Of a stretch of DNA of 64,000 nt, positions 25,889 to 34,038 are shown in pieces. Each line of letters begins with the position of its first letter. Position 1 is the stretch's first letter. The notes beneath the pieces are model-generated. The model searched no databases. It saw nothing but the letters and a program-made list of their open reading frames with translations, and had not been told where the DNA came from. The position numbers were made by a program, and so were the translations under genes. The DNA comes from an uncultured Phascolarctobacterium sp. (GTDB taxonomy: Bacteria > Bacillota > Negativicutes > Acidaminococcales > Acidaminococcaceae): the NCBI RefSeq assembly GCF_900770955.1, contig NZ_CAAGLX010000011.1, positions 301,589-365,588 on the forward strand, given 5' to 3'.

Positions 25889-26452
25889 ATGAAAAAACAA
25901 TTTAAGTATTTGGCTGCAGCGGGCTTGATTGCAGCGCTGCTCTTGGCTGCAGGCTGCGGCGATGATGCCAAGGATAAAAAAGAGCCTGATAAGCCGGACA
26001 TCAAGACAGAGCAGAGGGCAGATAAGAAAGCTAAAGCGCCGGTAGTTAAACCGCCGGAGGGAAAATATTACAGATATCCTTCCTATCTTAATGATGTAAC
26101 CAAAACGCCGGAAATGACGCCTGAGATGATTAAATATGTAGATGATTTTGCTTCGACCGTAAAATTGGCGCCGTCTGAAAAAGGCAAATTCCTTAATGAT
26201 TCACGCATTAACAGGCCAAATGAAGAATACCATCGTATCTGGCTGCATGCCACTGGCAGCAATCATAATCGCAATAACAAATTTAAAAATTCTAAGGGGA
26301 AGGAAGTATATCAGCAGGAGATTTATCATATCAATATGTCTGTAAAGGCAGATACCAAAAAGGTTACGTATGTTGAGTATTCTGTTTATGAGCAGAATGA
26401 AGCTATTCCGGACGGCAAGAGCAGAACAATTATGAAGAAGGTTTTTAAATGA
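25889..26452 (+). CDS. small lipoprotein, triplicated family, copy 1
   Basis: A 187-residue lipoprotein; the signal ends LLAAGC and the start at 25889 follows AAAGGAGG. After a Lys/Asp-rich linker the conserved body has KYYRYPSYLNDVTKTPEM, KYVDDFASTV, a NKFKNSKGKEVYQQEIYHINM beta segment (landmark KFKNSKGKEVYQQ) and the C-terminal YEQNEAIPDGKSRTIMKKVF. Copies 2 and 3 are closer to each other than to this one. I do not recognise the family. Export and lipid anchoring suggest a cell-envelope role. Confidence 0.75.
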   Translation: MKKQFKYLAAAGLIAALLLAAGCGDDAKDKKEPDKPDIKTEQRADKKAKAPVVKPPEGKYYRYPSYLNDVTKTPEMTPEMIKYVDDFASTVKLAPSEKGKFLNDSRINRPNEEYHRIWLHATGSNHNRNNKFKNSKGKEVYQQEIYHINMSVKADTKKVTYVEYSVYEQNEAIPDGKSRTIMKKVFK

Positions 26453-26483
26453 GCTGCTTTAGCATAAATTGATAAAAATTTTG

Positions 26484-26525
26484 AGCGTCCTACCCTAAAA
26501 TAGCATTTGGGGTGGGGCGCTTTTT
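26484..26525 (+). terminator. intrinsic terminator, repeat copy 2
   Basis: Same stem as the copy at 25774 with a TAGCA loop in place of CGGCT, followed by T5. It is the transcription stop of lipoprotein copy 1; a TATAAT at 26538-26543 follows for copy 2. Confidence 0.9.
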
Positions 26526-26597
26526 CGTAGCAGGGCATATAATAAGCATAGAAAAAAGCAAAAGGTTTATTTCGTCATAGAAAAGGGGGCGTACATT

Positions 26598-27137
26598 ATG
26601 AAAAAGCATTTTAAGTATCTGGCAACGGCAGGCTTGATTGCAGCGCTGTTTTTGGTGGCAGGCTGCGGCGATGATGCCAAGGACAAAAAGCCTGCGCCTG
26701 AGCCGGAGAAGAAGGTGGAGAATGTTGTAGTAAAACCTCAGGACGGAAAATATTACAGATATCCTGATTACATTAATGATGTGACGAAAACACCGAAGAT
26801 GACACCGGAAATAGTTAAGTACATTGATGATTTTGCTTCGACGCTTAAATTCCATCCGGATTCCAAGGGAAAATTCACCAATAACTCCCTGATAAAGAAT
26901 TCGGAAGAAAAAATTCACTATATCAATATGTCTGCTCTTGGCCCCAATCATAACAATAAAATAAAGTTTAAAAATTCCAAAGGAAAGGAAGTTTATCAGC
27001 AGGAGGTTTACAGCATCAATATGACGATAGATGCCGCTACCGATAAATTAAAGTCTGTAAGATGCTCTGTTTTCGAGCAGAATCCGGATATTCCTGACGG
27101 CAAAACTACATATGTTGTGAAGAAAAGATTTGATTGA
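26598..27137 (+). CDS. small lipoprotein, triplicated family, copy 2
   Basis: A 179-residue lipoprotein with the signal ending VAGC, preceded by AAGGGGGC. The body repeats VKPQDGKYYRYPDYINDV, KYIDDFASTLKFHPDSKGKF, FKNSKGKEVYQQEVYSINM (19 residues) and EQNPDIPDGKTTYVVKKRF. It differs from copy 3 mainly in a charged middle section where it is shorter (NSEEKIHYINMS). Unknown function; see copy 1. Confidence 0.75.
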   Translation: MKKHFKYLATAGLIAALFLVAGCGDDAKDKKPAPEPEKKVENVVVKPQDGKYYRYPDYINDVTKTPKMTPEIVKYIDDFASTLKFHPDSKGKFTNNSLIKNSEEKIHYINMSALGPNHNNKIKFKNSKGKEVYQQEVYSINMTIDAATDKLKSVRCSVFEQNPDIPDGKTTYVVKKRFD

Positions 27138-27168
27138 GCTGCTTTAGCATAAATTGATAAAAATTTTG

Positions 27169-27210
27169 AGCGTCCTACCCTAAAATAGCATTTGGGGTGG
27201 GGCGCTTTTT
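27169..27210 (+). terminator. intrinsic terminator, repeat copy 3
   Basis: Identical stem to copy 2, ending GGGGCGCTTTTT. It stops transcription of lipoprotein copy 2 and precedes TATAAT at 27223-27228. Confidence 0.9.
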
Positions 27211-27280
27211 AGTTCCCTGGCATATAATGAGCGTAGAGAAAAGCAAAAGCTTAAGCAGATGAAAAAAGGAGGCGAAGTTT

Positions 27281-27820
27281 ATGAAAAAGCAATTGAAGTA
27301 TCTGGCTACAGCAGGCTTGATTGCGGCGTTGCTTTTGGCGGCAGGCTGCGGTGATGATGCTAAGAACAAGAAGCCTGCGCCTGAGCCCGATAAGAAGGTG
27401 GAGAATGTTGTAGTAAAACCTCAGGACGGAAAATATTACAGATATCCCAGTTACATTAAGGATGTGACGCAAACACCTAAAATTACGCCGGAAATGCTTA
27501 AGTACATTGATGATTTTGCATCGACGCTTGAATTCCATCCGTCTTACAATGGTAAATTCGTCAATGATTCCAAGATAAATAATCCTAATGAAAAATATCA
27601 TGCTGTTTATCTGTATGCCATTGGACCTAAGCATAACAAGAAGATAAAGTTTAAAAATTCCAAAGGTAAGGAGGTTTATCAGCATCAGGTTTACACCATC
27701 AATATGCAGTCAGAGGCTGCTACCGATAAATTAACGTCTGTACTATGCTCTATTTTCGAGCAGAATCCTGATATTCCTGACGGCAAAACTACATATGTTG
27801 TGAGAAAATCCTTTGATTGA
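27281..27820 (+). CDS. small lipoprotein, triplicated family, copy 3
   Basis: A 179-residue lipoprotein with the signal ending LAAGC, preceded by AAGGAGGCG. It shares KPQDGKYYRYPSYIKDV, KYIDDFASTLEFHPS, KFKNSKGKEVYQHQVY and EQNPDIPDGKTTYVV with copy 2. It is the last member; the terminator downstream (27930) is unrelated to the repeated one. Unknown function. Confidence 0.75.
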   Translation: MKKQLKYLATAGLIAALLLAAGCGDDAKNKKPAPEPDKKVENVVVKPQDGKYYRYPSYIKDVTQTPKITPEMLKYIDDFASTLEFHPSYNGKFVNDSKINNPNEKYHAVYLYAIGPKHNKKIKFKNSKGKEVYQHQVYTINMQSEAATDKLTSVLCSIFEQNPDIPDGKTTYVVRKSFD

Positions 27821-27929
27821 GCTTCACTTTGAAATGGTGTTATGGTCTTTGCTAAGAATGAAATGCTTATCTTCACAAGCTGCAGATGAAAAGCAGTATA
27901 TGTGGCAGTGTTGTAAGTGAACTGCTGTG

Positions 27930-27959
27930 AGCCGCTGCGCGTAAGCGTGGCGGCTTTTT
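27930..27959 (+). terminator. intrinsic terminator after lipoprotein copy 3
   Basis: AGCCGCTGCGC pairs with GCGTGGCGGCT around GTAA (27930-27955), followed by T5. The 110 bp between the gene and this hairpin hold nothing I recognise. Confidence 0.85.
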
Positions 27960-28042
27960 GAAGTGGTAAATAGTTATCAAAAAGTTATTCGTGTGATATA
28001 ATTTGAGTAGAGCTGATTAGCAATTTATGAGGTGGTGAAAAT

Positions 28043-28324
28043 ATGGAGAACAAAGATACAGCTTATTTGAGCAACAAAGATGGATTTACGACTTTTTCTT
28101 ATGGTGGTTATGATTTTCGTTTTAAAACATCAGATAAGTTAGTGAAATATTTAAAAGTTAAAGAATGGGATGCTCCATATGGATACATTGTTGTTGATTG
28201 TTTGCACGAAAAGTTAGGTGTGGTTGAAGACTATATTGATTTGCTTCCCATGCTGGATAACTTATATTTTAATGCTAAGAAATTTTTAGCGCCGATAAAA
28301 AAAGTGGAGGTGCGTTATGGCTGA
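28043..28324 (+). CDS. small AT-rich gene of unknown function
   Basis: A 93-residue, acidic-to-neutral protein with FSYGGYDFRFKTSDKLVKYL and a C-terminal DLLPMLDNLYFNAKKFLAPI stretch. I do not recognise the family. GAGGTGG precedes the ATG, and a TATAAT at 27997-28002 is a likely -10. Its last eight bases overlap the next gene, which in turn overlaps the DUF4160-like gene, so these three are a coupled operon. Codon use is AT-rich compared with the housekeeping genes, suggesting acquired DNA. Confidence 0.6.
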   Translation: MENKDTAYLSNKDGFTTFSYGGYDFRFKTSDKLVKYLKVKEWDAPYGYIVVDCLHEKLGVVEDYIDLLPMLDNLYFNAKKFLAPIKKVEVRYG

Positions 28325-28553
28325 TGTTCAAAAATTAGCAGATGCTGCTGAGGTTATCGTTCAAGGATATGCGTTTATTGATAGGGGCGAGGGTGTAACT
28401 GTTATAAATTTGCATAAGCCTGATCATGCTGCTTATTTCTATAATAATGAGCTTGTAGAAACTAATATGGATGATATCGAAGCGTATAAAGTCAACAATC
28501 TTTATCAGGCTAATGTGAAGTATATGGAGAAGGATTATGCCAAAGTACTTTGA
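28317..28553 (+). CDS. small unknown protein, middle gene of coupled trio
   Basis: A 78-residue protein (KLADAAEVIVQGYAFIDRGE, INLHKPDHAAYFYNNELVET, MDDIEAYKVN). GTGGAGGTG precedes the ATG inside the previous gene. It overlaps the following gene by 17 bp. The family is unknown to me. The strong overlaps on both sides argue that it is really translated. Confidence 0.6.
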   Translation: MADVQKLADAAEVIVQGYAFIDRGEGVTVINLHKPDHAAYFYNNELVETNMDDIEAYKVNNLYQANVKYMEKDYAKVL

Positions 28554-28818
28554 TTTTAAAGTTTGCGGATATTATCTTTATTTTACAAGTAAGTGCATTA
28601 TTGAATGTATGCATGTACATGCTAGTGATAAAAGACTTTCAGAAGCGGGTTCAGCAAAGTTTTTTGTAAAAGGTAACGGCGATACAGAACTGATGAAGCA
28701 AGGTACGTTAAATGATTTAGATGTACGTAAAATACAAGGATTTATCAAAGAACATTATATAGAAATGTATGACTTGTGGTCAGCATGGAGTGATAATGGA
28801 TATTATAGGGGAAAGTAA
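28537..28818 (+). CDS. DUF4160-like protein
   Basis: A 93-residue protein whose layout resembles DUF4160: an N-terminal YYLYFTSK strand, the HVHASD motif in place of the usual PHIHV, an AKFFVKGNGDTEL strand pair, then a C-terminal helix (LNDLDVRKIQGFIKEHYIEM) and a DLWSAW ending. DUF4160 genes often sit next to DUF2442 genes in pairs thought to resemble toxin-antitoxin modules. Here the two overlapping upstream genes would be candidate partners. AGAAGG precedes the ATG. Function unproven. Confidence 0.6.
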   Translation: MPKYFDFKVCGYYLYFTSKCIIECMHVHASDKRLSEAGSAKFFVKGNGDTELMKQGTLNDLDVRKIQGFIKEHYIEMYDLWSAWSDNGYYRGK

Positions 28819-28822
28819 TAAT

Positions 28823-28888
28823 ATGCCTTTGATTTGGGAGATGGCTAGAGAGAAAGAGCTTGGGGTAGCTGTGCCGTTTTTGCCATAA
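28823..28888 (+). CDS. possible 21-codon peptide
   Basis: ATG at 28823 opens a 21-codon frame (MPLIWEMAREKELG...) preceded by AGGGGAAAG, five bases after the previous stop. It may be a gene fragment or a spurious short frame; no independent support. Confidence 0.2.
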   Translation: MPLIWEMAREKELGVAVPFLP

Positions 28889-28948
28889 CGTGTGTAGTAT
28901 AATGCAAATTAAGATGAATTAAAAATATTCTTGTTGGAGGTGTAGCTC

Positions 28949-29443
28949 ATGTCAGGAATAGGCCTATGTTTAATTTTTCTTTTTTTAGCGCCAATTATAT
29001 TCGTTGCGTTGATTGCATTCGATTCCGCTAAGAAAAGGAAGCCTGAGCAAGATAATTCTTCTATTTGTGATAATACTAGAGCAACTGAGCTTCCTAGCTC
29101 TGGTCCTATTGCCAAAACAGATGCTTATGCTGTGTCTGCTTGGAAGAAAGATCGCTATAATCCTAATAATAAAGAAACTCGTACTTTAGAATTTAATAGA
29201 ATATTAAGTGAAAATAATAATGAGAGTAAGCGTGTAGCTAAAAAACAAAAAGATTATAGCTTAGTTAATGATGCGTATTATAAAGCTTATAACGAAGTGG
29301 AATCAATGATGACAGATTATAATGCAGCTAAAGAAATTACTAATAATCGTGCGGATTTAGCTGCTTTTGAAGATGGCTATCATTTTGATAATTATGCTGA
29401 AGATTTTAAACAGGACACTGACAGCGATAATGAGAATTATTGA
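28949..29443 (+). CDS. single-pass membrane protein of unknown function
   Basis: A 164-residue protein with an N-terminal membrane helix (LIFLFLAPIIFVALIAF) and a long charged, Asn/Asp-rich cytoplasmic or periplasmic tail ending EDFKQDTDSDNENY. A TATAAT at 28898-28903 is a likely -10, and TTGGAGGTG precedes the ATG. It is AT-rich like its neighbours and 28 bp upstream of the UDG-like gene, so the two are probably co-transcribed. No family recognised. Confidence 0.6.
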   Translation: MSGIGLCLIFLFLAPIIFVALIAFDSAKKRKPEQDNSSICDNTRATELPSSGPIAKTDAYAVSAWKKDRYNPNNKETRTLEFNRILSENNNESKRVAKKQKDYSLVNDAYYKAYNEVESMMTDYNAAKEITNNRADLAAFEDGYHFDNYAEDFKQDTDSDNENY

Positions 29444-29471
29444 CGTAATATAAGTTTTGGAGGTTAAGGGT

Positions 29472-30791
29472 ATGTCTGACACAAGTAACACTAATAATTT
29501 TGAATTTCCATTTCAAAAGAAGCATATTAATGCTTGCTCTAGTGTTGGAGAATTATTGCCTCTGTGGAAATTAGCACATAAGTGTGAAGTTAATACTGAT
29601 TATATTGCTGGTAATGTACCTGCTTATGCTTTTTTGCCTGATGGGATAATTAACGAAGAAAGTTTTGCTAAAAGTTCGCCAAGAGTTTTGTTTATTGCTA
29701 AAGAAGCTTATTGGTATGGTGAACATGATGATGATAAAGCAGCTGCTAAAAATGCTGAAACTGTTATGTTTTGGCATCACAGGGTAGCTTATGGTGAAGT
29801 GCCGGAAACGATATTCTCTAAGCGTCTTTCTATGCTGGCTAATGCTATTTTCAATGATGATTTTAAGACGATAAATAAAGACCATGCCGCTTTGCGTTCT
29901 GTCGCAGTTATAAATTTGAATAAGCGTGGAGGGTTTGTTGGTTGCGTATGGAAAACTTTAGAGGAATATGTAAAACGGTATGCTGAATTTATCAGCCAAG
30001 AGATAGAATTAATTTCTCCTGAATTAATAGTGTGTTGTGGCGATGGAGTACGCTGGCTGTTAGAGAATTACATTCAGTTAAATAAACAAATTAAGGTTAT
30101 TTCTTTATACCATCCAAGTTGCTGGAGCATTACAGATGAAAAATATCTTCAGATGCTGCAAAAAGCTCTTGCAGGTAATGTGGTAAGTGATAGTGAAACT
30201 CTTTCCGTTATAGAAAATGCAATTGAAAGTGAAAATAAAAACCTTTCTGCTGATAAAGATATAATTGAAAGCGAAAATATCGAACTTCCTGCTACGAAAA
30301 ATGCAATTAAAAAAGAAGATTCGGCTAGAAGTAGTTATATGAAGATGTATGGTGCTGGGACTACATTCCAATTTAACAAAAAAGCAAATGTTTATTATGA
30401 TACGTTAGCACACAGTCCGCAAAACTATTCATATATAGGTTTATATACGGATAAGGCAGTAAGAGCTATAGGTAAGGTGAATGCTGTTATTGTAACTGAA
30501 TTTGCAGATAATGTATTACTGTATCGTGCTGAACAGGGTGAAATAACAGATGAACGTAAGCAGACGATACTTGAAGCTATAGAGGATGGTAAAAAGTATG
30601 GTTACAATTTGCTTAGATGTCCGCATAAATACTTTTTTGTTGAGCAATTTTTCCAGACGGAATATAAAAAGACTTCGTATGGTGGAGCACGATTTGTTAA
30701 AGTGTTTGATTTAAACAAATTGCTGGGAATTGATGAATTGCCTTCAACAGAAGAAATAGCCAATATATTTGCTGAAAAAACATGGGAGTGA
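29472..30791 (+). CDS. two-domain protein with uracil-DNA-glycosylase-like fold
   Basis: A 439-residue protein. The N-terminal 230 residues carry landmarks laid out like the UDG superfamily: RVLFIAKEAY (71-80) at the GEAPG position, VINLNKRGG (146-154), ISPELIVCCGDGV (181-193) and YHPSCW (213-218) matching the HPS motif. A low-complexity linker (about 240-285) with repeated IESEN/NAI elements follows. The C-terminal domain (about 290-439) has YIGLYTDKAVRAIGKVNAVI, a pattern seen in PUA/EVE-like binding domains, but this is a guess. Start at 29472 is supported by TTGGAGG. Could be a DNA repair, restriction or defence protein. Confidence 0.55.
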   Translation: MSDTSNTNNFEFPFQKKHINACSSVGELLPLWKLAHKCEVNTDYIAGNVPAYAFLPDGIINEESFAKSSPRVLFIAKEAYWYGEHDDDKAAAKNAETVMFWHHRVAYGEVPETIFSKRLSMLANAIFNDDFKTINKDHAALRSVAVINLNKRGGFVGCVWKTLEEYVKRYAEFISQEIELISPELIVCCGDGVRWLLENYIQLNKQIKVISLYHPSCWSITDEKYLQMLQKALAGNVVSDSETLSVIENAIESENKNLSADKDIIESENIELPATKNAIKKEDSARSSYMKMYGAGTTFQFNKKANVYYDTLAHSPQNYSYIGLYTDKAVRAIGKVNAVIVTEFADNVLLYRAEQGEITDERKQTILEAIEDGKKYGYNLLRCPHKYFFVEQFFQTEYKKTSYGGARFVKVFDLNKLLGIDELPSTEEIANIFAEKTWE

Positions 30792-30814
30792 GAATAATTG
30801 CTTTATTCACCCTC

Positions 30815-30844
30815 TTGACAATCCCACCTCTTCCTTGCTAAGAT
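30815..30844 (+). promoter_or_regulatory. valS promoter
   Basis: TTGACA at 30815-30820 with TAAGAT at 30839-30844 after 18 bp, upstream of the T-box leader. Confidence 0.5.
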
Positions 30845-31101
30845 ATAGAGTATAACAAAATATCTACAGGCAAGGAACGAGAGGCTTATCTCCGTAAAGC
30901 CACTAAAGAGAAGCAGCGGTTGGTGCAAGCTGTGTGGCGGTGAGGTGAGTGTAGCTCGGGAGCTGTTTTGCTGAACATCATAGTAGGCAAAAACGTGCGC
31001 ACGCGTTACGTGCATTGAGTGCCTTGTGCCTTAGAGCATGAGGAAGATAGGTGGTACCACGATTATTCGCCCTGTCCGTAATGGACAGGGCTTGTTTATT
31101 T
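30845..31101 (+). promoter_or_regulatory. T-box riboswitch (tRNA-Val sensing) of valS
   Basis: The leader has the Stem I apical segment AGAGAAGCAGCGGTTGGTG (from 30908), a specifier candidate GTA (30951-30953) in front of GCTCGGGAGC, and the T-box core GGTGGTACCACG at 31050-31061, whose UGGU bulge would pair with the ACCA end of tRNA-Val. The terminator GCCCTGTCC/GGACAGGGC with TTGTTT follows at 31069-31097. Uncharged tRNA-Val would stabilise the antiterminator and raise ValRS production. GUA is a valine codon, matching the gene. Confidence 0.9.
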
Positions 31102-31117
31102 CAAGGAGGAATTTTTT

Positions 31118-33772
31118 ATGTGTGAAGAGCATAATATCCCTAAGGTTTATGATCCTGCTTCCGTAGAGAAGAAATGGTATAAATTCTGGGAAGAGCATCG
31201 TTATTTTCATGCCGAAGTAGAAGAGGGCAAGGACGCCTTCAGTATCGTTATCCCCCCACCGAACATCACCGGTCAGCTGCATATGGGCCATGCGCTGGAT
31301 AACACTCTGCAGGATATCTTAATCCGCTGGCACCGTATGATGGGCCACAATACTTTGTGGATGCCCGGCTATGACCATGCAGGTCTGGCAACTCAAATTA
31401 AGGTTGAAGAGGTTATCAAAAAAGAGGAAGGCAAAACCCGTTATGACCTGGGACGCGAAGAGTTCCTGAAACGCGTTTGGGAATGGAAGGAGCAATACGG
31501 CGACCGTATCATCAACCAGCTGAAGCATCTGGGCGTTTCCTGCGACTGGGAGCGTAAGCGCTTTACTATGGACGAAGGCTGCTCCAAGGCTGTACGTGAG
31601 GTGTTCTGCACTCTGTTTGAAAAGGGCCTGATTTACAAAGGCACCCGTATCACCAACTGGTGCGTAAACTGTAATACTGCACTGAGCGATATCGAGGTTG
31701 AGCATAAGGACGACCCGGGCCATCTCTGGTATATCAACTACCCTGTAGTTGAAGAAGAAGGCCGCAGCCTGATGATTGCTACCACCCGTCCGGAAACTCT
31801 GCCCGGCGATACTGCAGTTGCAGTTAACCCCGAAGATCCGCGTTACGGCGACCTGGTTGGCAAAACTCTGCGTCTGCCTACTACCGACAGAATTATTCCT
31901 ATCATTGCTGATAGCTATGTTGATACTAAGTTTGGTACCGGCGCTGTAAAAATTACTCCGTCCCATGATCCTAACGACTATGAGATGGGTATCCGCCACA
32001 ACCTGCCGAGCATCGTTGTAATCGGCATGGACGGCATTATGACTAAAGAAGCAGGCAAGTACGAGGGCATGACTCGTGAGGAATGCCGTAAGGCTATTGT
32101 TGCTGACCTGAAGGCTGACGGCTATCTGGTTAAGGTTGAAGAGCATTCTCATGCTGTAGGTCACTGCCAACGCTGCGGCCATGCTGTTGAATCTCAGGTT
32201 TCTACCCAATGGTTCGTTAAGATGGAGCCTTTGGTTAAGGCTGCTGTTGACTGCGTTGAAGACGGCCGTACTCAATTCGTACCGGAACGCTTCACCAAAA
32301 CCTATACCGGCTGGATGGACAACATCCGCGACTGGTGTATTTCCCGTCAAATCTGGTGGGGCCACCGCATCCCGGTATGGTACTGCGATGACTGCGGCGA
32401 AATGAGCGCCAGCCGTACCGATTTGACTGTTTGCCCGAAATGCGGCAGCGCACATATCCATCAGGACGAGGACGCACTGGACACCTGGTTCAGCTCCGCT
32501 CTGTGGCCGTTCTCTACCATGGGCTGGCCGGATAAGACTCCGCTCTTAAAGCAATTCTATCCGACAAGCGTACTCGTAACCGGTTACGATATCATCTTCT
32601 TCTGGGTTGCACGTATGCTGATTATGGGTATGGAATTCATGCATGAGATTCCGTTCGACAAGGTATTCATCCATGGTCTGGTACGCGACAGCCAGGGCCG
32701 CAAGATGTCCAAATCTCTGGGCAACGGCATTGACCCGCTGGAGGTTATTGACCAATACGGTGCTGATACCCTGCGCTTTATGCTGATTACCGGCAACACC
32801 CCGGGCAACGATATGCGTTTCTACTGGGAGCGCGTTGAGGCAACCCGTAACTTTGCCAACAAGATCTGGAACGCTTCCCGTTTTGCTCTGATGAACATGG
32901 AAGGCTACGATGCCAATGCTAAGCTGGCTCCGTATACCTTGGCAGATAAATGGATTCTGTCCCGTCTGCAGCACACTTCCAAGAGCGTTACCGAAATGCT
33001 GGAGAAGTTCGAGCTGGGCGAAGCAGGCCGTATGATTTACGACTTCATCTGGGGCGAGGTTTGCGACTGGTACATCGAGCTGGCTAAACCGCGTCTGTAT
33101 AATAAAGAAAATGCCGAAGAGCGTGCTACCGCACAGCATGTTCTGGCAACCGTGCTGACCAGCGCTATGCAGCTGCTGCACCCGTACATGCCGTTCATTA
33201 CCGAGGAAATTTACCAATGCCTGCCGCATGAAGCAGAAAGCATTATGATTTCCAAGTGGCCTGAGGCTGACGAGGCTCTGATGGACGACGAGGCAGAACG
33301 TCTGATGGGCGCAATTATGGAAAGCATCAAGGCTATCCGTAACATGCGTGCAGAAGTTAACGTACCGCCCGGAAAGAAGGTTCCGGCAACTATGCTGGCT
33401 GCAGCAGATTTGAAGGATGGCATTGAAGCTAATGCTGATTATATTCACCTGATGGGTGCTATCAGTGAGCTGACTGTGCTGGCTGAAAACGCTGCTAAAC
33501 CGGAAAATGCTATGGCTGCAGTTGTAGCAGGCATTGAGGTTTATCTGCCGCTGGCAGGCCTGATTGATGTCGAGAAGGAAAATGCCCGCCTGAACAAGGA
33601 GCTGGCTGCTATCGACAAGGAGCTGAGCCGTGTTGAAGGCAAGCTGGGCAACGCCGGCTTCCTGGCTAAAGCACCCGAGGCTGTTATCGAAAAGGAAAAG
33701 GCTAAGGCTGAAGAGCTGAACGGTAAAAAGGCTGCGATTAACGAGCGCCTGGAATACCTGAAAACCTTATAA
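31118..33772 (+). CDS. valS: valyl-tRNA synthetase
   Basis: An 884-residue class I aminoacyl-tRNA synthetase that attaches valine to tRNA-Val. Motifs: PPPNITGQLHMGH (HIGH region, about 46-58), the editing domain with TTRPETLPGDTAVAVNP, and GRKMSKSLGNGIDP (KMSKS). The C-terminal arm ends in a coiled coil (from about 805) typical of ValRS. The length is standard. It follows the T-box leader, with AAGGAGGA before the ATG. In many Firmicutes folC follows valS directly; here folC is 10 kb away. Confidence 0.97.
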   Translation: MCEEHNIPKVYDPASVEKKWYKFWEEHRYFHAEVEEGKDAFSIVIPPPNITGQLHMGHALDNTLQDILIRWHRMMGHNTLWMPGYDHAGLATQIKVEEVIKKEEGKTRYDLGREEFLKRVWEWKEQYGDRIINQLKHLGVSCDWERKRFTMDEGCSKAVREVFCTLFEKGLIYKGTRITNWCVNCNTALSDIEVEHKDDPGHLWYINYPVVEEEGRSLMIATTRPETLPGDTAVAVNPEDPRYGDLVGKTLRLPTTDRIIPIIADSYVDTKFGTGAVKITPSHDPNDYEMGIRHNLPSIVVIGMDGIMTKEAGKYEGMTREECRKAIVADLKADGYLVKVEEHSHAVGHCQRCGHAVESQVSTQWFVKMEPLVKAAVDCVEDGRTQFVPERFTKTYTGWMDNIRDWCISRQIWWGHRIPVWYCDDCGEMSASRTDLTVCPKCGSAHIHQDEDALDTWFSSALWPFSTMGWPDKTPLLKQFYPTSVLVTGYDIIFFWVARMLIMGMEFMHEIPFDKVFIHGLVRDSQGRKMSKSLGNGIDPLEVIDQYGADTLRFMLITGNTPGNDMRFYWERVEATRNFANKIWNASRFALMNMEGYDANAKLAPYTLADKWILSRLQHTSKSVTEMLEKFELGEAGRMIYDFIWGEVCDWYIELAKPRLYNKENAEERATAQHVLATVLTSAMQLLHPYMPFITEEIYQCLPHEAESIMISKWPEADEALMDDEAERLMGAIMESIKAIRNMRAEVNVPPGKKVPATMLAAADLKDGIEANADYIHLMGAISELTVLAENAAKPENAMAAVVAGIEVYLPLAGLIDVEKENARLNKELAAIDKELSRVEGKLGNAGFLAKAPEAVIEKEKAKAEELNGKKAAINERLEYLKTL

Positions 33773-33778
33773 AAATAA

Positions 33779-33862
33779 GCCAGACTAAAAAATGCTGTCG
33801 CCAAGCACAGCAAGCTTACCTTGGAAGAGGTGCGCCGTCTGGCAGAAAAGAGAACTGCTTAA
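33779..33862 (+). pseudogene. possible C-terminal gene remnant after valS
   Basis: An open frame without a start codon encodes NAVAKHSKLTLEEVRRLAEK near its end and stops at 33862. The sequence looks protein-like (amphipathic helix, coding-like codons) but begins at a stop codon six bases after valS. It may be the tail of a gene cut by the insertion of the downstream modules. I could not identify the parent protein. Confidence 0.3.
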
Positions 33863-33882
33863 GCTTAATGCAGCACTCTCTG

Positions 33883-33976
33883 AAAACCGTACAAACCGTA
33901 CAAAACCGTACAACCCCTTGCTACATGCGGCTTTGGGGCTGTACGGTTTTTTGTATGTGTACGGTATTGAAATGGC
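33883..33976 (+). repeat. CCGTACA-type repeat, copy 1 (terminator-like)
   Basis: Three short ACCGTACA units lead into a hairpin (CCGTACA...TGTACGG) and a T6 run, followed by GTATGTGTACGGTATTGAAATG. About 75 bp match a copy at 40743-40820 with only a few differences, including the bases after the T run. A shorter relative is at 42717-42786. The hairpin would also end valS transcription. Confidence 0.75.
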
Positions 33977-34000
33977 GAATCAAATACTATGAAAATAAAT

Positions 34001-34038
34001 AAAAGCTTACGACGAACAGTGCGTTGTAAGCTTTTTTT
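34001..34038. terminator. bidirectional intrinsic terminator
   Basis: AGCTTACGACG pairs with CGTTGTAAGCT (34004-34032) with A4 on the left and T7 on the right. It overlaps the stop codon of the leftward LysR gene and can also stop rightward reading from valS. Confidence 0.8.

Larger units (their letters stand above)
25774..27820 (+). repeat. tandem triplication of terminator + promoter + lipoprotein gene
   Basis: Three consecutive units of about 690 bp start at 25774, 26484 and 27169. Each has a near-identical terminator, a CATATAAT -10 region (25828, 26538, 27223) with no clear -35, a GGAGG-like site and one lipoprotein gene. Because the terminator is upstream of each gene and the last gene has a different terminator, the duplication boundary lies at the terminator. 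Confidence 0.85.

Noticed and set aside
31319..32461. 380-codon minus-strand frame opposite valS
   Set aside because: Antisense shadow of valS without its own start signals.
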